Source of the DNA: JAFKFI01 sp963795435 | GTDB taxonomy: Bacteria > Pseudomonadota > Alphaproteobacteria > Acetobacterales > Acetobacteraceae | Length of the DNA: 64,000 nt | Assembly (NCBI GenBank): GCA_963795435.1 | Contig: CAWCHV010000008.1 | Location: 1-64,000, forward strand | Direction: 5' to 3' | Shown: positions 1-8,954 of the stretch, piece by piece | Layout of the letters: each line of letters starts with the position of its first letter | How positions within the stretch are numbered: position 1 is the first letter of the stretch | Notes under the pieces: generated by a model | Database searches by the model: none | What the model saw: only the letters and a program-made list of their open reading frames with translations | What the model was told of the DNA's origin: nothing | Position numbers and translations under genes: made by a program

Positions 1-39
1 GCGCCCGCTGCGCGGCTCGCGACGACAAGGGTGTCGGAA

Positions 40-1305
40 TTACGGGTCCGGGGCTGCGTCCCGGTTCCTCGTCTCGGCCAGAGCCCAGCCCAGCAGCAAG
101 AAGAACCAGCCGCCCATTGGCATCGAGCTGAAGGCGCCGGTCGAGGCGATCGGCCAGACCTGGAGCAGCACCGAGGCGAATAGCCCGACCCGCAGCGGTT
201 CGGGGTCGCGCCACAGCCCGGCGCCGACCGCCGCCAGCCACGACCCGGCCAGGGCGGCGAACAACAGCAAGCCGGGGACGCCGCCGCTGTCGAGCGCCTC
301 CATGTAGAAATTGTGCGGATGCTGCGTGCAAATCTCACTGCCGCCGCCCAGCGGTTCGGCGCCGTCGAGCGAGGGATGGAAATACCGCCTCTCCTCGCAG
401 CCGTGCCGGAATCCGTCGAAGCCGAGGCCGATCCACGGGTGCTGACGGCCGATTTCGGCCGCGCGTGTGTAGGTCAGGCCGTAGTGGCTGGACGCAAAAT
501 CTTCCATTTGATGTGAGAATTGCAGCACAAGCCGCTGATATGTCGGCGGTGAGATCATCGCCGAGGTGGCGATCAGCGCGCCGCCCGCCACGATGGCGGC
601 GAGCACCACTGGCCGCAGGCGGGGCAGCAGCAGGGCGCAGACCACCATGCCGAACGCGGTCAGCAGCGCGGGCATCCGCTGGTTGATCAGCACCATCATG
701 CAGAGCCCGGCGAGCAGCAGCGCGTACGCGCCGGCAGTGCGGATCGCGCGGCGGCGGGCGAGCAGGGCGGCGGCGGGCGGGATGAGCACCGGCAGCAGGA
801 TGCGCGACAGCGGAGGCCCGGCGCGGGGCTTGCGGAACGGCCCGGTCAGTTCGCCCGCCGGTCCCCGGCCGTTGCCGAACAGATTGTGGCCGGTGGCAAG
901 TTGCAGCAGCGACTGCGCCGCGATCCAGGCCGCGCAGACGGCGATCACGCGCCCCAGCCAGCGGCGGATTCCGGGATCGCGCAGGGCAAAGAATTCGAGC
1001 GCCGCGACGAACACTGGCAGGCGGAACTGGATCACCGCCTGAAGGATGCCGTCACGGTTTGCCAGTGAGCAGACCAGCACCCAGCCCCACCAGGCGAATG
1101 CCAGCTTCACCCAGCCCGTCCGCAGCCAGCGCCAATCGCCAGCTTGCGCGCAGCGGGCGAGGAAGCAGGCGTCGGTGACCGCGATGAGCGCCTCGGCGAC
1201 GCCGTGCGCGTGCATCAGGAACAGCGGTATCGCCAGCACCGACCCGGCGGCGATGCGGGGCAGGGTGTCGCCGCGACGGGCAGCGAAGTCAGTCAGGCGG
1301 GTCAT
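40..1305 (-). CDS. O-antigen ligase family membrane protein
   Basis: A 421-residue polytopic membrane protein of the O-antigen ligase/polymerase (Wzy/WaaL-like) class, expected to join or polymerise surface polysaccharide on the periplasmic side of the inner membrane. The frame shows about ten hydrophobic segments. A large periplasmic loop near residues 270-345 ends in the motif HPHNFYMEALDSGGVPG, the conserved His region of ligases, and NQRMPAL near 208 matches the usual (S/N)xR site. I start at the second Met because AGGAA sits at a good distance upstream of it; an upstream ATG would add 12 residues. It is followed by nothing recognisable to the window edge. Ligase versus polymerase cannot be decided from sequence. 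Confidence 0.85.
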   Translation of the reverse strand: MTRLTDFAARRGDTLPRIAAGSVLAIPLFLMHAHGVAEALIAVTDACFLARCAQAGDWRWLRTGWVKLAFAWWGWVLVCSLANRDGILQAVIQFRLPVFVAALEFFALRDPGIRRWLGRVIAVCAAWIAAQSLLQLATGHNLFGNGRGPAGELTGPFRKPRAGPPLSRILLPVLIPPAAALLARRRAIRTAGAYALLLAGLCMMVLINQRMPALLTAFGMVVCALLLPRLRPVVLAAIVAGGALIATSAMISPPTYQRLVLQFSHQMEDFASSHYGLTYTRAAEIGRQHPWIGLGFDGFRHGCEERRYFHPSLDGAEPLGGGSEICTQHPHNFYMEALDSGGVPGLLLFAALAGSWLAAVGAGLWRDPEPLRVGLFASVLLQVWPIASTGAFSSMPMGGWFFLLLGWALAETRNRDAAPDP

Positions 1306-1352
1306 TGGCTGGTTCCTGCCAGCCGCCGGGCGCGACGGCAAGCCGCGCCCGA

Positions 1353-1838
1353 TCAGAGCGCGGCGCGGATCAGCTCGAACGCCCGGACCACGCTCCCCAG
1401 CCGAATGGCTGCCCGGTCTCCGGGGAAGATCCGATGTTCGGTCCGGGTCGCGACGCCGCGCCGGGCGAGGCCGAAGCAGACCATGCCGACCGGCTTTTCG
1501 GGACTGCCGCCGCCCGGTCCGGCGACGCCGGTGACCGAGACGGCGATCGTGGCGCCCGAATGCCCGATCGCGCCGGCAGCCATCGCCGATGCGACCGGCT
1601 CGCTCACCGCGCCCACCGAGGCGATGAGGTCCGCCGGGACGCCGAGCATCTCGGTCTTGGCTTCGTTCGAGTAGGTGACGAAGCCGCGATCCACCACGTC
1701 CGACGATCCGGCGATCGCCGTCAGGGTGGCGGCGATCAGGCCGCCGGTGCAGCTTTCGGCGGTGGCGAGGGTGACGCCCGCCGCGCGGCAGGCGGCCAGC
1801 AGCGCCTCGGATTCATGGAGCAATTCGGGGGTGATCAT
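1353..1838 (-). CDS. CinA/PncC family nicotinamide-nucleotide amidohydrolase
   Basis: A 161-residue stand-alone CinA C-terminal (PncC) domain, which in characterised members deamidates NMN to NaMN in pyridine nucleotide recycling. Visible family marks are TAESCTGG (residues 26-33, with the catalytic Ser), VTYSNEAK (55-61), and the glycine-rich TGVAGPGGGSPEKPVG (about 103-118). The length matches single-domain family members; the N-terminal COG1058 half of full CinA is absent. Its ATG overlaps the TGA of the upstream DUF2252 gene (ATGA), so translation is probably coupled. Confidence 0.93.
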   Translation of the reverse strand: MITPELLHESEALLAACRAAGVTLATAESCTGGLIAATLTAIAGSSDVVDRGFVTYSNEAKTEMLGVPADLIASVGAVSEPVASAMAAGAIGHSGATIAVSVTGVAGPGGGSPEKPVGMVCFGLARRGVATRTEHRIFPGDRAAIRLGSVVRAFELIRAAL

Positions 1839-3211
1839 GGCGCGGCGGCGTCGATCAGGCCGGATTTGACGGCCTCCTGGAACAGCCGGTAGTCGCGCTC
1901 GGTCTGGTCGGCGTAGGACATGGCGAACTCCGCGATGGCGGCATCAAACGCGCCGCCGCTGCCCATATAGCCGGACAGCCGGGCGGCGTCTTGCGAACGC
2001 GCGTGGGCGTTGGCGAGGGCCGACCCGCAAAGCAGCGCGTGAGTGTCCAGCGCGGCGTCCGCCAGGGTGCGGCCGAGCATCGCCATGCGGCTGTCCTTGA
2101 GCTGGCGGACGTAGCAGGGCCGGTCGTCGCCGTCATCGTCGGTCCAGCCGAGCAAGGGATCGCTCACCGCTTGCATGATGCGCTGGCCCATCACCACGCG
2201 CCGGCCCTGGTTCGCGTAGGGGCTCGGTCCGGCATAGGGGGCGAGGGCCGAACTCTGCGCCTCCTTCAGTTGCAGCAGCAGCGTGTCCCCGTCGGCGGTG
2301 GTGAACAGCCCGATCGCGCAGAACGTGCCGACGCTGCCCACGCCGACCACCTTGAAAGCGAGATCGCTCAGCCGATAGCGGCCGATCAGCAGGCGCTGAT
2401 CCTCGCGAAGCGACGCTCGATAGGAGTGGAAAGCCGCACGCGCGGCGTGTTCCAAGGTACCATCCACCTGCCCGACGAGCGGCACGGTGTAGGGTAGCGC
2501 CACCTTGATCCGCAACGCGCCGCCGTCGCGCTCCAACAGCTGCGGGTAGCCGGCGCGATTTGCGTCCGCCAGGCTTCGCAGCCGCTTGGCCTCGCGCTCG
2601 CGCAGCCGGGCATCGCCGATCGAGGACAGCACACTGGTCACGTCGATCCGCGCTCGCCACACCTGCAGCGGTCCCATTCGGGCGAGCACCGCCATGCGCT
2701 CGCGATAGGCCCGGCAGGCCGCCCGCGCGAGATTGCCTGCCTGCCGGTCATTCATGCGCCGGTCGCGCGCGGCGACGGCGAAGCTCGCCGCCAGCCGCTT
2801 GACGTCCCACTCGAACGGCGCGGCGAGTGTCTCGTCGAAATCGTTGACGTCGAATACAGGCGTCCCCTCCGGGGATGCGTAGGTGCCGAAATTCGCCAGA
2901 TGGCAGTCGCCGCCGGCCTGCACGACGAGGCCGCTGGCGGGCGTCGCGGCGAGATCGGCCGCCATGATCGCGGCCGCGCCGCGCAGGAACGCGAAGGCGC
3001 TGGCGTTCATCCTGGCATACCGGATCGGCAGCAGCCGCTGGATCCGGTGGCGGCCGCTCTCGATCAGCATCTGAACGGGGTCGGCCCGTCCGGCTGGCGC
3101 CGCCCAGGCGGTGTGCGCGCGGCGGGGTAGCGCTTGACGCAGTGCCCGCCCGGCCTTCCGGCGCTCCGTGAAGGTCAGTGTCGCGTCAGCCCGATCTGGC
3201 GCGAATGGCAT
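1835..3211 (-). CDS. DUF2252 family protein
   Basis: A 458-residue DUF2252 protein. The diagnostic blocks are GGDCHLANFG, VFDVNDFDET and PFEWDVKRLAAS (about residues 105-155) and, later, KVVGVGSVGT and LQLKEAQSSAL. These blocks resemble the aminoglycoside phosphotransferase/kinase-like fold (HLANFG like a Brenner motif, DFD like a metal-binding motif), but the family has no established reaction. The start is the ATG just after the end of pgpA; an upstream in-frame extension would only read antisense through pgpA. It lies in a tight run pgpA-DUF2252-cinA. Confidence 0.85.
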   Translation of the reverse strand: MPFAPDRADATLTFTERRKAGRALRQALPRRAHTAWAAPAGRADPVQMLIESGRHRIQRLLPIRYARMNASAFAFLRGAAAIMAADLAATPASGLVVQAGGDCHLANFGTYASPEGTPVFDVNDFDETLAAPFEWDVKRLAASFAVAARDRRMNDRQAGNLARAACRAYRERMAVLARMGPLQVWRARIDVTSVLSSIGDARLREREAKRLRSLADANRAGYPQLLERDGGALRIKVALPYTVPLVGQVDGTLEHAARAAFHSYRASLREDQRLLIGRYRLSDLAFKVVGVGSVGTFCAIGLFTTADGDTLLLQLKEAQSSALAPYAGPSPYANQGRRVVMGQRIMQAVSDPLLGWTDDDGDDRPCYVRQLKDSRMAMLGRTLADAALDTHALLCGSALANAHARSQDAARLSGYMGSGGAFDAAIAEFAMSYADQTERDYRLFQEAVKSGLIDAAAP

Positions 3212-3231
3212 GTCCGAAGCTCCGTCGCTTG

Positions 3232-3684
3232 TCAGCCGAACACGGCAGGCCAGCGTGACCGCATCGCCCACAGGATGCCGGCGGCGATCGCGCCGGCGAT
3301 CAGGTCGTCCGCCATGATGCCGGCGGCATTCTTCTGCCGGTCGGCCCAGCCCACCGGGCCGGGCTTGGCGATGTCGAGGATACGGAACACCAGGAATGCC
3401 GCGAGGAGGCCAGGGAGGGTCGGCCGGGCGAGGCCGAGCAGCGCGATCCACTGGCCGGCGACCTCGTCGATCACCACCCATCCCGGATCGCCCTCGACCC
3501 GCGCCGCCCGGATCGCCCAGAGCCCGCCCAGGGTGGCGATGAGGGCGGCGAGCGTCAGCACGTAGGTCGGCAGCAGCAGGAGGAAGTAGCCGATCACCAG
3601 GGCCGCGAGGGAGCCGGCCGAGCCGGGCGACACGGGCACCCGGCCGCAGCCGAAGAAGCCCGCGATCAGCCGGGCGAAGCGCAT
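3232..3684 (-). CDS. pgpA: Phosphatidylglycerophosphatase A
   Basis: A 150-residue inner-membrane enzyme that dephosphorylates phosphatidylglycerol phosphate to phosphatidylglycerol. Family blocks are all present: GCGRVPVSPGSAGSL at residues 12-26, VIDEVAGQW in the middle, FRILDIAKPGPVGW, and GIMADDLIAGAIAAGI at the C-terminus. Four hydrophobic stretches fit the known topology. The ATG lies two bases after the slt stop, so the gene is likely cotranscribed with slt. The protein is slightly shorter than the usual 160-170 residues because the tail is short. Confidence 0.92.
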   Translation of the reverse strand: MRFARLIAGFFGCGRVPVSPGSAGSLAALVIGYFLLLLPTYVLTLAALIATLGGLWAIRAARVEGDPGWVVIDEVAGQWIALLGLARPTLPGLLAAFLVFRILDIAKPGPVGWADRQKNAAGIMADDLIAGAIAAGILWAMRSRWPAVFG

Positions 3685-3685
3685 C

Positions 3686-5644
3686 CTATTCCGACCAGGT
3701 GGCGAGCAGCACCGGCGCGGGATTGCCCAGCCGCGCCCGGTAGATAACCGCGTTCTCCAGCAGGCGCTGCACGTAATTGCGGGTCTCGCCGATGGGAATA
3801 AGCTCGATCCAGTCCAGCATGTCGATGCCCGCTCCTCGCGGATCGCCGTTGGCCCCAAGCCATTCCTGCACCCGGTTGGGCCCGGCATTGTAAGCGGCGA
3901 AGGCGAGCGGCAGGGAATTGCCGAAGCGGTCCAGCACCGTCCGCAGATAGGCGGTGCCGAGCCGCATGTTGTGCTGCGGATCGTCGGTGAGGGAAGCGAG
4001 CGAGGTGGGCGCGTTGACCTGCCGCGCGACCTCCTGGGCGGTGGCCGGCATCAGTTGCATCAGGCCGCGCGCGCCCGACGGACTGACCGCCTGAACGTCG
4101 AAGCTGCTCTCCTGACGGATCAGCGCCAGCACGATGGCCGGGTCGAGCCCCCCGTCCGCCGGTGCCTGCACGGGGACGGGCCATCCGGCATCGGGCAGCA
4201 TCAGCCCGTCGCGGCCCATGCGGCGGGCAATCGCCACCGCCATGTCCGGCATCTCGAGGCCGAGTGCCAGCTTGGCGGCGAGCGAGCGTTGCGCCGGCGT
4301 GGGCGCCTGTTCCTCGGCGTCCAGCAGGAAGGCGTGCGCGCGCCGGCCGTCGCCCCAGGCGGACAGAAGGCCGGCGGCGCGGATCAGTTCGGTGCCGGCG
4401 AAGTCCAGTGCCTGGTCCTTGGTCCAGGCCGGATCGCGCAGCGCGCGGATGCGGTCGGCGAGCGCGGCCGGCTCCTTGTCCAGCGCCAGCGCGGCGAGCT
4501 GGCCGTAGAAGCTGGTCGGCCAGGCGGCGGACTTGGCATACTCGGCATCGGGACTGTGGCCAGCCTCCACCGCCGCCCGGCCCAGCCAGTAATGCGCCCG
4601 GCCTTGGGTGATCGCCGAGTCCGATGCCGCCGCGAGCGCCTGGAAATGCCTGGTTGCCGTGGCGGGATCGTGCAGCCGGCGGAGGGCGATGAACCCGGCC
4701 AGGAATTCGGCCTCGAGCAGCGGCTCGCCCGTGACGTCGCCATCCGCGGCGATTACCGCATAGGCGCCCTTGTCGTCCCCCGCTTGCAGCAGCTTGCGGG
4801 CAAGCCGGTCCCGCTCGGACCAGTAGGCGCGGCGATGCTCTGGCGCAGCCTCGCGCTGGGCCCGTTCGCCGCCGGCAAGCCACAGGTCGCGCGCCTCGTC
4901 CGGCCGGTCCTTCCGCCGCAGCCAGGCGGCCCGGTCCAGCATCAATCCTGGATCGTTTGTGCCGGACGGCGGCACGGCGGCGAGCTTGGCGGGTGCCGAC
5001 GGATCATCCCGCCGCAGCGCCAGCCGCGCCTGCGCGAGAGCACGCTGCCCGGGATCGAGCCGCGCCGCCTGCCGCGCCGCGGCGTCCAGGTTCTTCCATA
5101 TCAGCTCCTGGAACCGCGCCCATTGGTCCTGCGGCGTGACAACCGCGCCCCAGCGGGCGAGAAACGCCGTCTCCGCCGCAATGTCGGTGATCCCGCTGGT
5201 CCACGCCCGTCGTACGACGCGCGCGGCGTCGGCCGCGCGGCCGGCAGCTGTGTAGACATCGGCGCAGCGGAGCAGCGCGGCGCTCGCCTGCAGCGGTCCG
5301 TGATCGCACTGGACCAAGGCGATGGCCTGATCAGCCTCGCGCGCCAGGGCTTCCTGGCGCCGACGCTCCAGCAGCGTCTGGTTCGGCCAGCCGGGATTGG
5401 CGGCGACGAAGGCGGCGATCTCGGGCGCCGTCGCCCCGTTCGGAGCCATCAGCCGGAAATAGGTCACGAGCTTGCCGGCCACCGGGTCCGCGGCGGTCGC
5501 CGCCGCCTGCTGCGCGTCCACCCAGCGGTCGGACCGCACGGCGTCCATCGGTCCACGCGGCGGCCCCTCGGTGCATGCCGGAAGCGAGAGGGCGACCACG
5601 GGAAGCGACAGAATGGCGGAGAGGGAGCGAATCCGGCGCGGCAT
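3686..5644 (-). CDS. slt: Soluble lytic murein transglycosylase (lipoprotein)
   Basis: A 652-residue lytic transglycosylase that cleaves peptidoglycan glycan strands to 1,6-anhydromuropeptides. The first 25 residues form a signal peptide ending in the lipobox LPAC, so it is probably anchored to the outer membrane. A long helical (TPR-like, doughnut) region follows to about residue 490. The catalytic SLT domain begins at ALIRQESSFD (catalytic Glu near 510) and continues with GARGLMQLMPATA and LAFAAYNAGPNRV. The chosen ATG gives a clean signal peptide; an open frame continues much further upstream but reads antisense to dapA. It heads the operon slt-pgpA-DUF2252-cinA-O-antigen ligase. Confidence 0.92.
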   Translation of the reverse strand: MPRRIRSLSAILSLPVVALSLPACTEGPPRGPMDAVRSDRWVDAQQAAATAADPVAGKLVTYFRLMAPNGATAPEIAAFVAANPGWPNQTLLERRRQEALAREADQAIALVQCDHGPLQASAALLRCADVYTAAGRAADAARVVRRAWTSGITDIAAETAFLARWGAVVTPQDQWARFQELIWKNLDAAARQAARLDPGQRALAQARLALRRDDPSAPAKLAAVPPSGTNDPGLMLDRAAWLRRKDRPDEARDLWLAGGERAQREAAPEHRRAYWSERDRLARKLLQAGDDKGAYAVIAADGDVTGEPLLEAEFLAGFIALRRLHDPATATRHFQALAAASDSAITQGRAHYWLGRAAVEAGHSPDAEYAKSAAWPTSFYGQLAALALDKEPAALADRIRALRDPAWTKDQALDFAGTELIRAAGLLSAWGDGRRAHAFLLDAEEQAPTPAQRSLAAKLALGLEMPDMAVAIARRMGRDGLMLPDAGWPVPVQAPADGGLDPAIVLALIRQESSFDVQAVSPSGARGLMQLMPATAQEVARQVNAPTSLASLTDDPQHNMRLGTAYLRTVLDRFGNSLPLAFAAYNAGPNRVQEWLGANGDPRGAGIDMLDWIELIPIGETRNYVQRLLENAVIYRARLGNPAPVLLATWSE

Positions 5645-5770
5645 GTCCCGCTTGTAGCCCAGCCCGGCCTTGCGGCGCAGTATCCGCGCGCCTAGCCTCG
5701 CGAGCCCGGCAATGATTCTTTCGGGGCAGCAATCCGGCAACGGATCCATTTGCGGAGGACGGAGGCCGTC

Positions 5771-6649
5771 ATGTTCAAGGGATCGCTCGTCGCGACCATC
5801 ACGCCGATGCGCGCCGACGGCTCGGTCGACGAGCGCGCCTACGCCGCGTTCATCGACTGGCAGATCAACGAGGGCACCCACGGGCTCGTCCCGGTCGGCA
5901 CCACCGGCGAGTCGCCCACCCTCAGCCACGACGAGCACAAGCGGGTGGTGGAGATCGCCATCGAGGTGGCGCGCGGGCGCGTCCCCGTGATCGCCGGCGC
6001 CGGCTCGAACAGCACCGAGGAGGCGATCGACCTCGCGCGCCACGCCAAGCAGGCCGGCGCGGATGCGACCCTGGTGGTGACGCCGTACTACAACAAGCCG
6101 ACGCAGGAGGGGCTGTTCCTGCACTTCACCGCCATCGCCGACGCGGTGGACCTGCCGCTCATCATCTACAACATCCCGTCACGCAGCGTGATCGACATGA
6201 GCGTGGAGACGATGGCGCGCCTCGCCAAGCACCCCAACATCGTCGGCGTGAAGGACGCGACGGCCAATCTGGCGCGCCCGATGCACACACGGCGATCCTG
6301 CGGCTCCGGTTTCGCCCAGCTTTCGGGCGAGGACCACACCGCGATCGCCTTCCTCGCCGCCGGCGGCGACGGCTGCATCAGCGTGACGGCCAACGTGGCG
6401 CCGCGATTGTGCAGCGACATGCACATTGCCTGGCAGGAAGGCCGGGTGAACGACGCCATCACCATGCAGGACCGGCTGCTGCCACTGCACGACGCGCTGT
6501 TCGCCGAGACCAGTCCCGGCCCGGTGAAGTACGCGGCCAGCCTGCTCGGCAAGACCAGCGAGAAGTGCCGCCTGCCGCTGGCTCCGCTCGGCGACAAGAC
6601 GCGTCAGGGCGTGCGCGCGGCGATGACCGAAGTGGGCTTGCTGAACTGA
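5771..6649 (+). CDS. dapA: 4-hydroxy-tetrahydrodipicolinate synthase
   Basis: A 292-residue class I aldolase condensing pyruvate with aspartate semialdehyde, the first committed step of lysine and diaminopimelate synthesis. GTTGES (residues 43-48), the catalytic Tyr in IIYNIPSR (Y133) and the Schiff-base Lys in VGVKDAT (K161) are all visible. The start MFKGSLVATITPM is typical; AGGACGGAGG precedes it. It is divergent from slt and followed 25 bases later by smpB, so a dapA-smpB operon is likely, an arrangement common in alphaproteobacteria. Confidence 0.96.
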   Translation: MFKGSLVATITPMRADGSVDERAYAAFIDWQINEGTHGLVPVGTTGESPTLSHDEHKRVVEIAIEVARGRVPVIAGAGSNSTEEAIDLARHAKQAGADATLVVTPYYNKPTQEGLFLHFTAIADAVDLPLIIYNIPSRSVIDMSVETMARLAKHPNIVGVKDATANLARPMHTRRSCGSGFAQLSGEDHTAIAFLAAGGDGCISVTANVAPRLCSDMHIAWQEGRVNDAITMQDRLLPLHDALFAETSPGPVKYAASLLGKTSEKCRLPLAPLGDKTRQGVRAAMTEVGLLN

Positions 6650-6674
6650 TCCGCCGCGCGCACATGAGCGCGTC

Positions 6675-7163
6675 ATGGCAGAGGCAAAGAAAGCGAAGAA
6701 GGGCCTGATCTCGCACGGCATCGCCGCGCAGAACCGCAAGGCGCGCTTCGACTACACGATCAAGCAGACGGTGGAGGCCGGGCTCGTGCTGAAAGGCCCG
6801 GAGGTGAAGTCGCTGCGCCACGGCCGCGCCACCCTGGGCGACGCCTGGGCTGGCGAGCGCGACGGCGAGCTGTGGCTGTTCAACGCCTACATCCCGGAAT
6901 ACCAGGGCGGTGTGCTGAGCCATTTCGAGCCGCGTGCGCCGCGCAAGCTCCTGCTCAAGCGCAAGCAGATCCGCGAACTGGCCGGAGCGGTGGCGCGGGC
7001 CGGCATCTCGCTGGTGCCGCTGCAAATCCATTTCAACGATCGCGGCCGCGCCAAGGTGCTCCTTGGCCTCGGTGAAGGCCGCCAGAAGGCCGACAAGCGC
7101 CACGCCATCGCCGCGCGCGACTGGCAGCGCGACAAGGCGCGGCTGATGCGGGCGAAAGGGTAG
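6675..7163 (+). CDS. smpB: SsrA-binding protein
   Basis: A 162-residue tmRNA-binding protein needed for trans-translation rescue of stalled ribosomes. Hallmarks are HGIAAQNRKARFDY near the N-terminus, GLVLKGPEVKSLRHGRA, NAYIPEYQGG and the basic C-terminal tail KRHAIAARDWQRDKARLMR, which enters the empty mRNA channel. Length is normal. It follows dapA closely. The minus-strand frame opposite stays fully open across the whole gene, discussed under the neighbouring ATPase. Confidence 0.97.
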   Translation: MAEAKKAKKGLISHGIAAQNRKARFDYTIKQTVEAGLVLKGPEVKSLRHGRATLGDAWAGERDGELWLFNAYIPEYQGGVLSHFEPRAPRKLLLKRKQIRELAGAVARAGISLVPLQIHFNDRGRAKVLLGLGEGRQKADKRHAIAARDWQRDKARLMRAKG

Positions 7164-7165
7164 GG

Positions 7166-7673
7166 CTAGGAGTTCGGCGTCGAGCCGGGACCGGAGCTCG
7201 GCAAACACCTCGTCGATCGTGCGCCCTGCCGTGTCGAGCACCAGCCTGGGCCGGTCCCATTTCTGGTATTCGCGCTGCTGGACCGCCTCCCAGGTCGGCA
7301 GGACCAGCCCGGCCACGTCGGCGGTCCGCGTTTCCACCCGGCGGCGATGCTCGGCGGCGTCGGAGCAGACCATCTCGATCTCGATGATGCGGGACTGGGT
7401 GTTGGCCGCCACCCTCCGCCACGCCTCCCGCGTCAGCGCGAGCGGGTTGACCGAGTTGGCGACGACGGTGTGGCCGAGACGGAGGTTCGCCTCGGCGAGC
7501 GCGTAGGCGACGGTGTACCCGGCCCGTCCAACCTCACCGGCGAGCGACCCCGACGCGCGCAGCGCTTGCTCGATCGTGTCGATCCGCAAATAGACCGCGC
7601 GGTATTCCCGGGCGGCGAGGCGTGCGAGGGTGGTCTTGCCGGTTCCGGGCAGGCCTCCGAACACGATCAGCAC
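7166..7673 (-). CDS. Small P-loop ATPase/kinase, apparently frameshifted near its 3' end
   Basis: An AAA-type, zeta-toxin/adenylate-kinase-like P-loop protein. It begins LIVFGGLPGTGKTTLARL, with Walker A GLPGTGKT at residues 7-14, then RIDTIEQALR, ANSVNPLALTREAWR and a C-terminal LVLDTAGRTIDEV. Such proteins are normally about 165-175 residues. Here the GTG-initiated frame has no stop at that point and runs on antisense through smpB and into dapA to give 404 codons. A TAG three bases beyond the smpB stop lies in the +1 frame, and the distance from GTG to that TAG is a multiple of three plus one. I therefore infer one extra base near the 3' end. The GTG overlaps the stop of the small upstream ORF. 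Substrate unknown. Confidence 0.7.
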
Positions 7674-7873
7674 GCGCGCCTCCCTGATTCAGTCCGTCCG
7701 GCGGGCAGGAACTCGACGTCGAGCCGCCAGGTGGCTCCGCCGTCGCGCGCGGTCTCGCCGTGCGAGCCGTCGTCGAGATAGCGGGTGACATCGAGCTCCC
7801 ATGCCGTCGCCGCTGGTGCTCGATGGCCTCCTGCGGCAATCGCGCCAAGGCCCACCGCCATTATCCCAATCAA
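7667..7873 (-). CDS. Small putative exported protein
   Basis: A 68-codon ORF between the pseudouridine synthase and the P-loop ATPase. The first 25 or so residues look like a cleavable signal peptide (MAVGLGAIAAGG, then APAATA before WELDV), followed by a short polar domain TRYLDDGSHGETARDGG. Its TGA overlaps the GTG of the ATPase gene, which argues for a real, coupled reading frame. The start is uncertain (TTG used here; an ATG lies four codons further in). I recognise no family. The second half could also simply be GC-driven open frame. Confidence 0.4.
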   Translation of the reverse strand: MIGIMAVGLGAIAAGGHRAPAATAWELDVTRYLDDGSHGETARDGGATWRLDVEFLPAGRTESGRRAC

Positions 7874-7896
7874 GGCGAGGCGGGGCGGTAGCGTGA

Positions 7897-8898
7897 TCAG
7901 GCCGTGGCATCGAGCGCCGCGATCAGCGCCGCCATGTCGGACGGGATGGGGGTCACGAAGGAAAGCGGCTCACCGGTTCGGGGATGCCTGAAACCGAGTT
8001 CGCTGGCGTGCAGCGCCTGGCGCGGGAAGTCGAGCAAGGTGCCGCGGGCCGGCTCGGGCAGGGTGCGCGCGGCCGCCGGGATGCGCCGGAGGTAGAGCGG
8101 GTCGCCGACCAGCGGGTGCCCGCGATGGGCGAGGTGGACGCGGATCTGGTGGGTGCGCCCGGTCGCCAGCCGGCATTCCAGCAGGCTCGCCGAGGCGCCC
8201 CAGGCGCGCCGGATGCGGTAGCGGGTCAGCGCCGGCTTGCCGCCGCGCGCCACCAGGGCCATACGCTTGCGCTCTCGCGGGTCTCGCCCTATCGGACCCT
8301 CGATCTCGCCGGCCGGTGGTGTCGGCAACCCCCAGCACAGCGCGAGATAGGCCCGGTCCAGGTCGCGCGCGGCGAAGGCGCCGCTCAGGGCGGCCAGTGC
8401 GGCCTCGGTCTTGGCCACCACCATCACGCCGGAGGTGTCCTTGTCCAGCCGGTGCACGATCCCCGGCCGCCGCTCGCCGCCGATGCCGGGCAGCGCGTCG
8501 CCGCAATGGGCGAGCAGCGCGTTGACCAGCGTGCCGTCCTGGTTGCCGGGGGCGGGGTGGACCACCAGTCCCGCCGGCTTGTCGAGCACGATCAGGTCGG
8601 CATCCTCGAACAGGATGGCGAACGGGATCGCCTGCGCGACGGGATGCGCCGGGGTTGGCGCGGGACGACGCAAGGTGTAGCAGGCGCCGGCCCGCACCGG
8701 TTCCGCCGGCTCGCGCAGCGGAACCGAATCCCGGCTCGCCCGGCCCTCGGCGATCAGCGACTTGACCCGCGATCGCGACAGGGTGCCGATGGCGTCGGCG
8801 AGAAACCGGTCAACTCGCTGCCCCGCCGCGTCCGGCCCGGCGACGACACGGAATTCTTCCGGGCATGATTGCCCGGTTGCGGGGGGGGTGTCCGACAT
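7897..8898 (-). CDS. rluD: RluA family 23S rRNA pseudouridine synthase
   Basis: A 333-residue pseudouridine synthase. An S4-like RNA-binding domain covers roughly residues 25-80 (QRVDRFLADAIGTLSRSRVK). The catalytic domain has LDKPAGLVVHPAPGN (106-119), HRLDKDTSGVMVVAK (149-163, catalytic Asp152), TGRTHQIRVH and GHPLVGDPLY. The S4 domain plus this motif set fits RluD, which modifies helix 69 of 23S rRNA, but RluC-type specificity cannot be excluded. It is divergent from the small membrane protein that follows on the plus strand. Confidence 0.9.
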   Translation of the reverse strand: MSDTPPATGQSCPEEFRVVAGPDAAGQRVDRFLADAIGTLSRSRVKSLIAEGRASRDSVPLREPAEPVRAGACYTLRRPAPTPAHPVAQAIPFAILFEDADLIVLDKPAGLVVHPAPGNQDGTLVNALLAHCGDALPGIGGERRPGIVHRLDKDTSGVMVVAKTEAALAALSGAFAARDLDRAYLALCWGLPTPPAGEIEGPIGRDPRERKRMALVARGGKPALTRYRIRRAWGASASLLECRLATGRTHQIRVHLAHRGHPLVGDPLYLRRIPAAARTLPEPARGTLLDFPRQALHASELGFRHPRTGEPLSFVTPIPSDMAALIAALDATA

Positions 8899-8954
8899 AC
8901 CCAGCCGATACCCCGGATCGGCGCCCAGGGGGAGAGCAGAGGATTGGCGCGCCC

